Source: Stomoxys calcitrans (taxonomy: Eukaryota; Arthropoda; Insecta; Diptera; Muscidae). From it: a stretch of DNA of 64,000 bases. A model generated the notes under the pieces. The model did no database searches. It was not told the DNA's origin and saw only the letters and a list, made by a program, of their open reading frames with translations. Each line of letters starts with the position of its first letter. The stretch's first letter is position 1. Shown piece after piece: positions 11,224 to 22,159 of this stretch. A program made the position numbers and the translations under genes. Location: positions 2,604,001-2,668,000 of the forward strand of contig NC_081552.1 in assembly GCF_963082655.1 (NCBI RefSeq). Direction: 5' to 3'.

Positions 11224-11645
11224 TTCAGAGTTCTTTACGAAGATTCGAAAGGAACTTCCGATTTCTATACGAAATTACTTCCGAAATCGTTCAGAATTCG
11301 AAGAAATGATGTTTCGGGACGAACATCCGATTTCTATACGAAATTATTTCAGAAAACGATTTCTATACGAAATTATTTCCGAAATCGTTCAAAATTCTTT
11401 ACGAAGTTTCGGCAAGAAATTCCTCTTTCTGAATTCCCAAAGATTTTTTTTTCAGATTTTTTTCCGAAGCCGGAACGAATTCGTTCGAATTTCTCTCCAA
11501 AACCTCAACAATTCATTCCGAAATCGTGTCAACCACTCCATACAACTTGCGTAAAGATTTCGTTACGATTTCGAATCCGAAGTCGGAAGAATCATCCGAA
11601 GTTCGTTCAGATTTCCCTACGATTTCGTAACGATGGGTTTGCTGG

Positions 11646-12099
11646 GTATATAGTGTACATTCACATATGTATGCAAGTAGGTAACTGCGTATACATCCGT
11701 ACATATATTTGCATGAATAAGTCGTCGTGTTTGTCTGTCATGTAAATACACGTCACGCAAGCACTGAATCAAATCCATACATATACATATATGCATAAAT
11801 ATTGTGATATGTCTGCGGAAAAATTAAATAAACCGCCTCACATGGCAACATTAATAAAATTTATTTTATAACTTAATGTAGGAGCAAATAAAATATTCCG
11901 CAGTAGTGGGTTCTGTTAATTTGATAAAAAGAATGCGAATTTCAATTCGCCCTTTGCCACTATGGTATCCTCGAAATATGTATACCTTGCTTTCTTCTCA
12001 CGTTATCCCTAAATGTTGTCCATTCTATGTCCCTGAGTTTGCGAAGATCGTGTGCAAAATTTCAAGGCCTTAGAGTGTCCGGATGCTTTTGAGAGGCTT
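11646..12099. other. Noncoding, no gene recognised
   Basis: AT-rich sequence with dinucleotide-like ACATATGTATGC phrases and no known product. From about 12040 it grades into HINE-A-like text. Confidence 0.4.
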
Positions 12100-12498
12100 T
12101 TTTGTCCACAAGCAGGTTAAGTTCGAAGATGGGCTATATCGAACTATATCTTCATATAGTCCCCATATAGACCGATTCGCTTATTAGGGTCTTAGGCCAA
12201 TAAAAGCTACATTTAATATCCGATTTTGCTGAAATTTGGGACACTGGGTTGTGTTAGGCCCATCGACATCGTCCTCCAATTTGGCACAGATCGGTCCAGA
12301 TTTGGATACAGCTGTCATACATACCGATCTCTCAATTTGAGGTTTTGGGCTCATAAAAGGAGCATTGATTGCTCCGCTGATCCGCCGATTTATGGTCTTA
12401 GGCCCATAAAATCCCCATTTATTAACCGATTTTCTTGAAATTCGGGACAGCGAGTTATGTTAGGCCCTTCGATATCTTTCTCCAATTTGGCCCATATT
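12100..12498 (+). mobile_element. HINE-A internal fragment
   Basis: It begins in the region upstream of the CTR (TCCACAAGCAGGTTAAGTTC) and continues through two to three CTR units, one internally shortened. It ends mid-unit at CCAATTTGGCCCATATT, where C-family sequence starts without a gap. The 5' end and the 3' hairpin are both missing. Confidence 0.75.
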
Positions 12499-13686
12499 GT
12501 CGGACCAATTGTTAGGGGGTCCACCCCAACCCCCAAAACACACCTAATTCGGACATATTTACCGACCATGGCAATATGGGACTAAAATGAAAGGTATTTG
12601 CGAGTAGAATACGAATCTAATATCCAAATGTAGGACCATGTTTCTGGGTGTCCACTCCTTCCCCAGAACACCTTCCAAACAGGACTTATTTACTGATCAT
12701 GGGAATATGGGGCTTAAATAAGAGGTATTACAATGTAGAATTCGAATCTGATATCTAAATATGGGACCAAGTATTTGGGGGGCCGCCTCTCCCCAAAAGC
12801 ATCCCACCAAGGGGACAATTTTACGACCATAGCAATATGGGACTCAAATGAAAGGTTTTGGGAGTAAAGCACGAATATGATATCAATATTCGGGAAAAGT
12901 GTCTATGGGGCCACCCCTACAACACCACCCAAATAGTAAGTATTTGCTGACTACTGCAATATGAGGCTCAAATAAGAGGAATTTTAGAGTAGAACACGAA
13001 TCCGATATATATTTTCAAGCCAATGGCAATATGGGGTTCAAATAAATGATTTATAGTAATATGAGAAAAGAGTATGTTGCTGATATATTTTCCGGGCTTA
13101 GTGTTTGAGGGACCGCCCCATTCCCCAAAACACCCCTTAATCGGACATATTTACCGACCATGTCAATGTGGAGCCTAAATGAAAGGTATTGGGGAGTAGA
13201 GTAAGAATTGATACCCCATTTCGGGACCAATTTTCCGGGGGTCTTTCCCAAAATAGACCACAAACAGCAATTTTTTACTGACCATCGTCATATGGGGCGC
13301 AAATAAAGGTATTTGGGAGTAGAATACGAATTTGATATCCAAATATAGGACCATATATTTAGGGCTTCACACCTTCCCCAAAACACCACCCAAGGGCTAA
13401 AAATTTTTCGACCATGCCAATATGTGGCTCAAATGAAAGGTATTTGAGATCAGAAAACGATTTTGATAACCTATTTTTGGCCCCAATGACACTATGGGGT
13501 TTAAATAAATGGTATTTGGGAGAAGAGCACTATGATTTTTTTTCAGGGCCAAGTGTCTGGGGGACCACCTCACCCCCGAAAACACCCCTAAATGAGATAT
13601 CATGAGAATCAGAAGAATTGCAAGGAAAAGTTTGTTACATATAAAGTAAAAGAAGGCGCAGTGGAACGAACCCGGGTCAGCTAGTA
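12499..13686 (-). mobile_element. C-family repeat, minus orientation, intact 5' end
   Basis: In plus coordinates it runs from internal units of roughly 130 bp (each with an ACCATGGCAATATGGG-like phrase and a run such as CCACCCCAACCCCCAAAACA) to GGGTCAGCTAGTA at 13686, the reverse complement of the family start. The 3' end (AATTGATTTTTATATA) is missing because the array is joined to HINE-A at 12499. I see no protein. Family class undetermined. Confidence 0.7.
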
Positions 13687-14136
13687 AATATATATAGCCT
13701 TGAATCCCAAACCTAGACATCTGTCAGGCCCTGGTGACTTACGCGGCCTGTTCTTCAAAAGCTTTTTACACATCCTGGTAGTTGCGCTGTTTGATAAGGT
13801 TTTTCACGATTAAAATCAAAGCTTTACAACTTTGAAGAGGTTGAATTCACCTTGATCCCTTATGTAGGTAAATTTTGCCCTTATTCACCATAAGAGCTCA
13901 CTTAAAGGCGGTCTAATGTCAACGGATACAGACATAATTTTACACCGAGAATGTTTCAGTGTCTGTGATGCCTCATTTCCGTATACATTTCTGACATATG
14001 CAGTACATTGATGATTGTGGAGGTTATGGCAGAACTTTGTAAATATATTGTAATTATGGTGACTTTTAAAGATGCTTAAGAAAAGCTTTAAACATAAACC
14101 CAAATTCCGAATTGGCTATGGACTCAAAATAAACTA
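13687..14136. other. Noncoding, no gene recognised
   Basis: Nothing recognisable in any frame. Confidence 0.4.
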
Positions 14137-15658
14137 AACAAGTAAAAAGGCGTTAAGTTCGGCCGGGCCGAACTTTGGATACCCACCACCTCGGGAATAT
14201 ATGTAAACCACCTTTCATCAAAATTCGGTGGAAATTTCATACCTTATGTCCCATATCAGTTATATCAAAATATGTTCCGATTTGGACCAAATACTAAAAG
14301 TACACTAGCTATATCTAAAAATAAACCGATCTGAACCATATACGAGACGGATGTCGAAAAGCCTAACATAAGTCACTGTGTCAAATTTCAGTGAAATCGG
14401 ATTATAAATGCGCCTTTTATGGGGCCAAGACCTTAAATCGCGATATCGGTCTATATGGCAGCTATATTCAAATCTCGACCGATCTGGGCCAAATTGAAGA
14501 AGGATTTCGAAGAGCCTAACCACACTCACGGTCTCAAATTTCAGCGACATCGGACAATAAATGCGTCTTTTATGGCCCCAAAACCTAAAACGTAGATATC
14601 GGTCAATATGGCAGCTATATCCAAATCTGAACCGATCTGTGCGATATTGCAGAAGTATGTCAAGGGGTTTAACTTAACTCACTGTCCCAAATTTTGGCGA
14701 CATCGGATAATAAATAAGCATTTTATGGGCCCAAAACCATAAATCAAGAAATCGGTCTATATGGCAGCTATATCCAAATCTGAACCGATCTGGGCCAAAT
14801 TGAAGAAATATATCGAAAGGAATAACACAATTCACTGTCCCAAATTTCCGCAAGATCGGATAATAATTGTGGCTTTTATGGGACTTAGACCCTAATTCGG
14901 ATGATCGGTCTATATGGCAGCTATATCCAAATCTGGACTGATCTGAGCCAAATTCACGGAGGATGTCGAAGGGCCTAACACAACTCACTGTACCAAATTT
15001 CAGCAAAATCGGATAATAAATGTGGCTTTTATGGGCCTAAGACCCTAAATTGGCATATCGGTCTATATGGCAGCTATATCCAAATCTGGACCGATCTGAG
15101 CCAAATTCACGGAGGATGTCGAAGGGCCTAACACAACTCACTGTCCCAAATTTCAGCAAAATCGGATAATAAATATGGCTTTTATGGGACTTAGACCCTA
15201 AATCGGATGATCGGTCTATATGGCAGCTATATCCAAATCTGGACCGATCTGAGCCAAATTCACGGAGGATGTCGAAAGGCCTAACACAACTCACTGTCCC
15301 AAATTTCAGCAAAATCGGATAATAAATGTGGCTTTTATGGGCCTAAGACCCTAAATCGGCCGATCGGTCTATATGGGGCTATATCAAGATATAGTCCGAT
15401 ATAGCCCATCTTCGAACTTAACCTGCTTATGGACAAAAAAAGAATCTGTGCAAAGTTTCAGCTCAATATCTCTATTTTTAAAGGCTGTAGCGTGATTTCA
15501 ACAGACAGACGGACAGACGGACGGACATGTCTAGATCGTCTTTGATTTTTACGCTGATCAAGAATATACATACTTTATAGGGTCGGAAATGGATATTTCG
15601 ATGTGTTGCAAACGGAATGACAAAATGAATATACCCCCATCCTTCGGTGGTGGGTATA
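14137..15658 (-). mobile_element. HINE-A, full-length, minus orientation
   Basis: It has the 3' end AACAAGTAAAAAGGCG with an unbroken GTTCGGCC G GGCCGAAC hairpin, seven or so CTR units, the GACGGACAGACGGACGG tract and the core at about 15569 (CTTTATAGGGTCGGAAAT), ending CCTTCGGTGGTGGGTATA. The last two CTR units are very similar to each other, suggesting recent unit turnover. Confidence 0.88.
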
Positions 15659-15779
15659 TTTGACATAGGCATATAGGTTACTGGGTAGCAAGGATATCCA
15701 TTGACCATACATTGGCGTCAATTTTGTGTTTGCTTAATTTTGGTTATGTTTCTTTGATTCCTTTGCAAAAAAGTGTTAA

Positions 15780-17472
15780 TTTTTATACCCTCCACCATAA
15801 GATGGGGGGTATACTAATTTCGTCATTCTGTTTGTAACTACTCGAAATATTCGTCTGAGACCCCATAAAGTATATATATTCTTGATCGTCGCGACATTTT
15901 ATGTCGATCTAGCCATGTCCGTCCGTCTGTCCGTCCGTCCGTCCGTCCGTCCGTCCGTCCGTCCGTCCGTCCGTCCGTCCGTCCGTCCGTCCGTCTGTCT
16001 GTCGAAAGCACGCTAACTTCCGAAGGAGTAAAGCTAGCCGCTTGAAATTTTGCACAAATACTTCTTATTAGTGTAGGTCGGTTGGTATTGTAAATGGGCC
16101 ATATCGGTCCATGTTTTAATATAGCTGCCATATAAACCGATCTTGGGTCTTGACTTCTTGAGCCTGTAGAGTGCGCAATTCTTATCCGATTGGAATGAAA
16201 TTTCGCATGACGTGTTTTGCTATGATATCCAACAACTGTGCCTAGTATGGTTTAAATCGGTCCATAACCTGATATAGCTGCCATATAAACCGATCTGGGG
16301 TCTTGACTTCTTGAGCTTCTAGCGTGCGCAATTCTTATCCGATCAGAATGAAATTTTGCACGACGTGTTTTGTTATGATATCCAACAACTGTGCCAAGTA
16401 TGGTTCAACTCGGTCCATAACCTGATATAGCTGCCATATAAACCGATCTTGGGTCTTGACTTCTTGAGCCTGTAGAGTGCGCAATTCTTATCCGATTGGA
16501 ATGAAATTTCGCATGACGTGTTTTGCTATGATATCCAACAACTGTGCCAAGTATGGTTCAAATCGGTCCATAACCTGATATAGCTGCCATATTAACCGAT
16601 CTGGGGTCTTGACTTCTTGAGCCTCTAGAGTGCGCAATTCTTATCCGATTGAAATGAAATTTTGCACGACGCGTTTTCTTAATATATCCAACAACAGTGC
16701 TAAGTATGGTTCAAATCGGTCCATAACCTGATATAGCTACCATATAAACCGATCTTGGGTCTTGACTTCTTGAGCCTCTAGAGGGCACAATTCTTATCCG
16801 ATTTGAATGAATTTTTGCACGAAGTATTTCGTTATGATATCCAACAACTGTGCCAAGTATGGTTCAAATCGGTTCATAACCTGATATAGCTGTCATATAA
16901 ACAGATCTGGGGATTTGATTTCTTGAGCTTCTAGAGGGCGCAATTCCTATCCGATTTGGCTGAAATTTTGCATGACGTATTTTATTTTTACTTTCAACAA
17001 CTGTGTCAAATAAGGTTCAAATCGGTTCATAACCTGATATAACTGCCATATAAACCGATCTGGGATCTTGACTTCTTGACCCCTAGAGGTCGCAATTATT
17101 ATCCGATATGCCTGAAATTTTGTACGATGGATCCTCTCATGACCATCAACATACGTGTTTATTATGGTCTGAATCGGTCTATTGCCTGATACAGCTCCCA
17201 TATAAATCAATCTCTCTATTTTACTTTTTGAGCGCCTAAAGAGCGCAATTCTTATCCGAATGGGCTGACATTTTACACAGGCCTCCAACATGTAATTTAA
17301 TTGTGGTCCGAACCGGACCATATCTTGATATCGCTCTAATAGCAGAGCAAATCTCTTCTTGTATCCTTTTTTTGCCTAAGAAGAGATGCCGGGAAAAGAA
17401 CTCGACAAATGCGATCCATGGTGGAGGGTATATAAGATTCGGCCCGGCCGAACTTAGCACGCTTTTACTTGT
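15780..17472 (+). mobile_element. HINE-B, full-length
   Basis: The start is TTTTATACCCTCCACCATAAG. The core (ACCCCATAAAGTATATATAT) is followed by a long (GTCC)n tract and at least seven CTR units, with landmarks TCTTGGGTCTTGAC or TCTGGGGTCTTGAC at 16141, 16294, 16447 and 16600, exactly 153 bp apart. The end is CCATGGTGGAGGGTATATAAG, hairpin ATTCGGCCCGGCCGAA, AGCACGCTTTTACTTG. Minus frames of 74-124 codons follow the repeat units and are not genes. Confidence 0.9.
15917..16003. repeat. (GTCC)n microsatellite inside HINE-B
   Basis: About 21 tetranucleotide units of GTCC with a few GTCT variants, at the position where mini-me/DINE-1 elements carry their (GTCY)n proto-microsatellite. Confidence 0.95.
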
Positions 17473-18732
17473 TTTTTTTAATTTTTAATTGATTTTTAGA
17501 ATATGTCTAATAAATTATTTCGTTGTTAAGCATCTGTTGTTCATGGACCGGGGAATGTCTCTCCCGCCTGCTTGATATAACTCTACCATACGCACTTCCA
17601 TTTTTGCCTACATAATATTTTGCATTTTCATCGGATTTATCATCCATTTCTCTGTGTTGTGGCCCTCATAATTCTGCATTGCCATTAGTATCATTTGACT
17701 TCCAGAACTACTTCTCGGGGTTTTGACAAATGGCTACGCAGTCACACGAACTCTTATAAATGTGGACTTAAGTCCTTCCAATGTTCGGTAGGCAAACAAG
17801 CGAAAGGGTGTTTAAATTTATTTAGTTGGCTTTGCAGGATGCGAAGGATTTCACATTAGTTAGAATGTGAGTAGTAGTAGGACTTGGGTGACCTTCAGTG
17901 GCTCTTGATAGGAAGCAAGTGGAGGGAGCCTAGTCTCCCTCTCTCGCTCTCTAAACTATAAATATAAATGTCATTTGGGTGCGTAGCATTGTACTTTAAG
18001 ACCATTTGGCTGCAACAATTTATGGCTTGCCACATAAATCGACTTAATGAGCTTTCGAGTGTATAGCATTTTCATATTTTCATATCCTGAGCCTCAGCCT
18101 CTCTAACAGCAATGATATATGAGTGTTCATTTTGGGTAGTGGATACCTCCTGGATGTTCTCACTCAGCCCCATCACAAATGCCAATGTATGCATATGTCC
18201 TCATATCCTTTGGAGTATGGGTAACCGAAAATGCTTCCATGTTAACCGAAAATGTTTGCGAAAATTTTATATCAACGCTTTTTCAAAAGGCCAATGATAT
18301 TAAATGTTATTTATTTGACTTCCACATGAGATTCTCGTGTCCGGGCAAGGGCATGGCATAGAAAAAACCAAGAAATCATGTGATGCAATAACTAGAACCT
18401 CAAGAATGTTCATTTCAAATGCAAATCGCTTTCATAAAGGCTTCAAATGTACAAAGATGGATTGTTTTTAATAACATTTATGTTTCCCTTGAATACGTTT
18501 TAACAATAAACTTAAATTATTTTCGGGGAGAAAAGATGGAAGAACTAATAAAATTCGACTAATATTTCTTCCAGACCATTTGTCTCCACCAAAAAAGGGG
18601 TCACCTTCAATGGTACACTGGAGCCAGTAGTTGGATCATACGCTCTTCACCATTACTTGTGTCATGACAACCTTCAAGCCTTCAAGTAAATGTAAAAGGC
18701 AGTAAGTTACCTACTACCATTCACAATGTCTT
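17473..18732. other. Noncoding, no gene recognised
   Basis: 1.26 kb with no recognised protein, RNA or repeat family. Two overlapping plus-strand frames near 18112-18361 are short and match nothing. Confidence 0.45.
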
Positions 18733-18825
18733 AGTATACCCTCCACCATAGGATGGGGGTATACTAATTTCGTTATTCTGTTTATAATATTGATCTAAGA
18801 CCCCATGAAGTGCATATACAATCGA
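18733..18825 (+). mobile_element. HINE-B 5' end fragment
   Basis: TATACCCTCCACCATAGGATG and a core variant (ACCCCATGAAGTGCATATAC), then truncation. A 10-bp inverted repeat (TCACTTATCC / GGATAAGTGA) follows at 18840-18884, between this fragment and the next HINE. Confidence 0.7.
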
Positions 18826-18887
18826 ACCGAAATTTCGTTTCACTTATCCGTTATTTTCAGTATAATCGTAGCTGGATAAGTGAAATT

Positions 18888-19579
18888 AAACAAGCGAAAG
18901 CGTGCTAAGTTCGGCCGGGCCGAATCTTGGGAACCCACCACAATGGATTCTGCTAAACATGTATACAAATTATGCCCTACAAAGTTGTAGGGCATTATTT
19001 TATTCTATATACCAAACTTCTGTCAGAACAGCAAAAATTAAAGCTTCTACGAACCGAACAAGGATGATCGCGAGACCGGTACACAGGGGAGCTATATCAG
19101 GTTGGAAGTCATAACAGAACACTGGGCAAAATTTCAGCCAAATCGGACAAAAATTGCGGCTTCCAGGGGCTCAAGAAGTTAAATCGGGCGATCGGTTTAT
19201 ATGGGAGCTATACCAGGTTATAGATCGATTTGAACTGTACTTAGCACAGGTGTTGGAAGTCATAAAAGAACACTTCACGCAAAATTTCAAACAGATCGGA
19301 CAAAATTGCGGTTTCGAGGAGCTCAAGAAATCAAATCTAGAGATCGGTTTATATGGGAGCTGTGTTTAAATCTGAACCGGTATGGCCCATTTGCAATCCT
19401 TAACGATCTACATCGATACTAAGTATCTGTGCAAAATTTCAAGTGGCTAGTTTTACGCGTTCGACCTCTATCGTGATTTCGACAGACGGACGGACGAACA
19501 TGGCCTTATGGGGTCTAACACGAATATTTCGAGGTGTTACAAACGCAATGAGTAGATTAGATCCTATGGTGGTGGGTTA
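18888..19579 (-). mobile_element. HINE-B', minus orientation
   Basis: The 3' end is AACAAGCGAAAGCGTGC, hairpin GTTCGGCCGGGCCGAA, then CCCACCACAATGGATTCTGC. A few CTR units follow, then GACAGACGGACGGACG and the 5' end (GAGGTGTTACAAACGCAATG, CCTATGGTGGTGGGTTA). The core AAAGTATAT segment is deleted, since GGCCTTATGGGG runs straight into TCTAACACG. Confidence 0.8.
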
Positions 19580-19640
19580 AGCGACAGTTAAGTGAATTTT
19601 TACGTTAACATATTAATTATTTATGAAACTACTTGAGTTC

Positions 19641-20187
19641 AAACAAGTATAAGGGTGCTAAGTTCGGCCAGGCCGAATCTTATATGCCCTCCATCATGGA
19701 TCGCATTTGTCGAGTTCTTTTCCCGGCATCTCTTCTTACACAAGAAATAATATAAGAAAAGATTTGCTCTGCTATTAGAGCGATTTCAAGTTGTGGTCCG
19801 GTTTGGACCACAATTAAATTATATATATTATATATATGTTGGAGGCCTGTGTAAAATCTCTGCCAATACGAATAAGAATTGCGCCCTTTGGGAGGCGAAA
19901 GTTTGCGTGCTTTCGACAGACAGACGGACGGGCGGACAGACGGAGGGGCGGACAGACGGACGGGCGGACAGACGGACGGGCGGACAGACGGACGGGCGGA
20001 CAGACGGACGGGCGGACAGACGGACGGGCGGACAGACGGACGGGCGGACAGACGGACGGGCGGACAGACGGACGGGCGGACAGACGGACGGACATGGCTT
20101 GATGGGATCTCAGACGAATATTTCGATTAGATACAACTAGAATGACGAAATTAGTATACCCGTATCCTATGGTGGGGGTATAAAAAA
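19641..20187 (-). mobile_element. HINE-B, minus orientation, with an expanded minisatellite
   Basis: The 3' end comes first (AACAAGTATAAGGGTGC, hairpin GTTCGGCCAGGCCGAA, with one mismatch), then a single partial CTR and the minisatellite described separately, then CAGACGAATATTTCGA and CCTATGGTGGGGGTATAAAA at the 5' end. Open frames of 83-125 codons on both strands come entirely from the minisatellite. Confidence 0.85.
19916..20094. repeat. 16-bp minisatellite CGGACAGACGGACGGG, about 11 units
   Basis: Near-perfect 16-mer array with one visible variant (GAGGGG). It sits where the (GTCY)n tract of a minus-oriented HINE should be, and each unit is four GTCY tetranucleotides, one of them substituted. 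It is open in several frames on both strands because 16 is not a multiple of three and no frame contains a stop. Confidence 0.95.
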
Positions 20188-20234
20188 GCAATGCTCAGAA
20201 TAGCTGTATTAAAGTCAAACACAATTTTATTGAT

Positions 20235-20613
20235 TTTTATACCCTCCACCATAGGATGGGGGTATACAAATTTCGTCATTCTGTTTGTAATTCCCCCAAA
20301 TATTCATCTAGCACCCCATAAAGTTTACATATTCATGATCGTCATGACATTTTAATTCGGTCTAGCCATGTACGTCCATCTGTCCGTCCGTCTGTCTGTC
20401 AAAAACATGCTAACTTTCGAAGGAGTAAAGCCGCTTGAAATTTTGCACAAACACTTATTTGTGCTGGTCGGTTGGGCCATTTCAGTCCATGTTTTGATAT
20501 AGGCATAAGGCATGCATTTTTCACCCGATTTTTACGAAAGGTGGTTTACATATATACCAGAGGTGGTGGGTTTCCAAAGTTCAGCCCGGCCGAACTTTCG
20601 CCTTTTTACTTGT
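20235..20613 (+). mobile_element. Chimeric HINE: B-type 5' half, A-type 3' end
   Basis: It starts as HINE-B (TTTTTATACCCTCCACCATAGG, ACCCCATAAAGTTTACATAT, GTCCGTCCGTCTGTC, CTTGAAATTTTGCAC). At about 20507 it changes to the HINE-A terminus (ATAAGGCATGCATTTTTCAC, GAGGTGGTGGGTTTCC, hairpin, CGCCTTTTTACTTGTT). No CTR is present. The element following it starts immediately. Confidence 0.82.
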
Positions 20614-21653
20614 TTTTATACCCTCCACCATAGAATGGGGGTATACTAAATTCGTCATTCTGTTTGTAACACCTCGAAATATGCATCTAAGACCCCATAA
20701 AGTATATACCTTCTTGATTGAATTTTGCACAAAAACTTTTTATTAGTGTAAGTTGGTTAGGATTGTAAATGGGCCAAATCGGTACATGTTTTGATATAGC
20801 ATACAAACCGATCTTGGGTCTTGACTTCTTGAGCCTCTAGAGGGCGCAATTCTCGACCGATTTGATTGAAATTTCGCACATAGTGTTTTGATATCACTTG
20901 CAACAATTGCGCTACGTATGGTTCACATCGGTCTATAACCTGATAAAACTGCCATACAAACCGATCTTGGGTCTTGACTTCTTGAGCCTCTAGAGGGCGC
21001 AATTCTCGTCCGATTTGCACGTAGTATTTTGTTATGATATCCAAAAACTGTACCAAGTATGTTTCAAATCGGTTCATAACCTGATATAGTTGTCATATAA
21101 ACAGATCTGGGGACTTGACTTCTTGAGCTTCTAGAGGGCGCAATTCCTATCCGATTTGGCTGAAATTTTGCAAAACGTATTTTATTCATAAATTCAACAA
21201 CTGTGTCAAATAAGGCTCAAATCGGTTCATAACCTGATATAGCTGCCATATAAACCGATCTGGGATCTTGACTTCTTGAGCCTCTAGAGGTCGCAATTAT
21301 TATCCGATTTGCCTGAAATTTTGTACGACGGATTCTCTCATGACCATCAACATACGGTCTTTATCCCGATACAGCTCCCATATAAATCGATCTCTCTAGT
21401 TTACTTCTTGAGCCCCTAAAAGGTGCAATTCTAATTCGAATTGGCTGACATTTTACACAGATCTCCAACATATAATTTAATTGTGTTCCAAACCGGACCA
21501 TATCTTGATATCGCTCTAATAGCAGAGCAAATCTTTTCTTATATCCTTTTTCGCCTAAGAAGAGATGCCGGGAAAAGAACTCGGCAAATGCGATCCATTG
21601 TGGAGGACATATAAGATTCGGTCCGGCCGAACTTAGCACACTTTTACTTGTTT
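20614..21653 (+). mobile_element. HINE-B abutting the chimeric HINE
   Basis: Its TTTTATACCCTCCACCATAG begins directly after the ACTTGTT of the preceding element, with no spacer beyond shared T residues. The (GTCY)n tract is deleted: the text passes from TATATACCTTCTTGATTG to AATTTTGCACAAAAAC. CTR units follow and the element ends in hairpin ATTCGGTCCGGCCGAA and AGCACACTTTTACTTG. Confidence 0.87.
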
Positions 21654-22159
21654 CTATAAATTTACATACAAAAGACCATGCCAGTCATGTGCACATTAGT
21701 AGTAGCCCAGCCACATTTCGCATGTATACCAATGGATGGATCAGAAAACTGCTTTACAGTAGTATGGCCACAAATAAGAATCATCTCTTCCATCAAAATT
21801 TCTATAAAAAATTCTTAAAAATGCCTAAAGTAATCGATACAAGTAACAAGCAACCATAAAAATTAGCATAGAATTTTTTTTTCCAGCAAACTTGCGTACT
21901 CAACACAGAAGATTTTGTTAGTTGTAATAGCAGTAAGAAATATTTGCTAATACAGCAGTCCTATGTTGGCTAAAAGGCGTACTCAACACGCCTTTTCTTG
22001 TTACTTGCTTTGGCTTCTTAAGCCTCTAAAGGGCGCAACTCTATACGATTTTGATAAATTTTTGCTTAAAGACTTTTCCTACGACTCCTCCCATAAAATC
22101 CGATTTTCCTTCACTGAACAAAAAATTTATGGAAATTTTAGGGATACACCCAAAGAAAT
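21654..22159. other. Noncoding with a decayed HINE-B fragment
   Basis: About 21975-22100 carries HINE-like text (CAACACGCCTTTTCTTGTTA, GGCTTCTTAAGCCTCTAAAG). The rest is AT-rich with no gene. Confidence 0.45.

Larger units (their letters stand above)
10490..11645. mobile_element. Foldback-like element built from short degenerate repeats
   Basis: CCCAGCAAAC at about 10491 faces its reverse complement GTTTGCTGGG at about 11636. Inside both ends, a degenerate phrase around GAATTCTGAACGATTTC recurs (left arm 10500-10735, right arm about 11223-11640 as the reverse complement). The centre holds a tRNA-like SINE head (10912-10985) and a truncated HINE-A 5' end (11060-11223). The right arm stays open for 183 codons on the plus strand, but the translation is a monotonous RNYFRNRSKF-like repeat and not a recognisable protein. 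The family is unknown to me. Confidence 0.5.

Noticed and set aside
11194..11745. 183-codon plus-strand frame rich in Arg, Phe and Ser
   Set aside because: It tracks the degenerate TTTCNNNNCGAAATT-type repeat of a foldback-like arm. Composition is repeat-driven.
19793..20191. Open frames of 83-125 codons on both strands encoding Gln-Thr-Asp-Gly-Arg-Thr-type repeats
   Set aside because: They are translations of a 16-bp minisatellite inside a HINE and exist in several frames on both strands. No start context, splice structure or domain.
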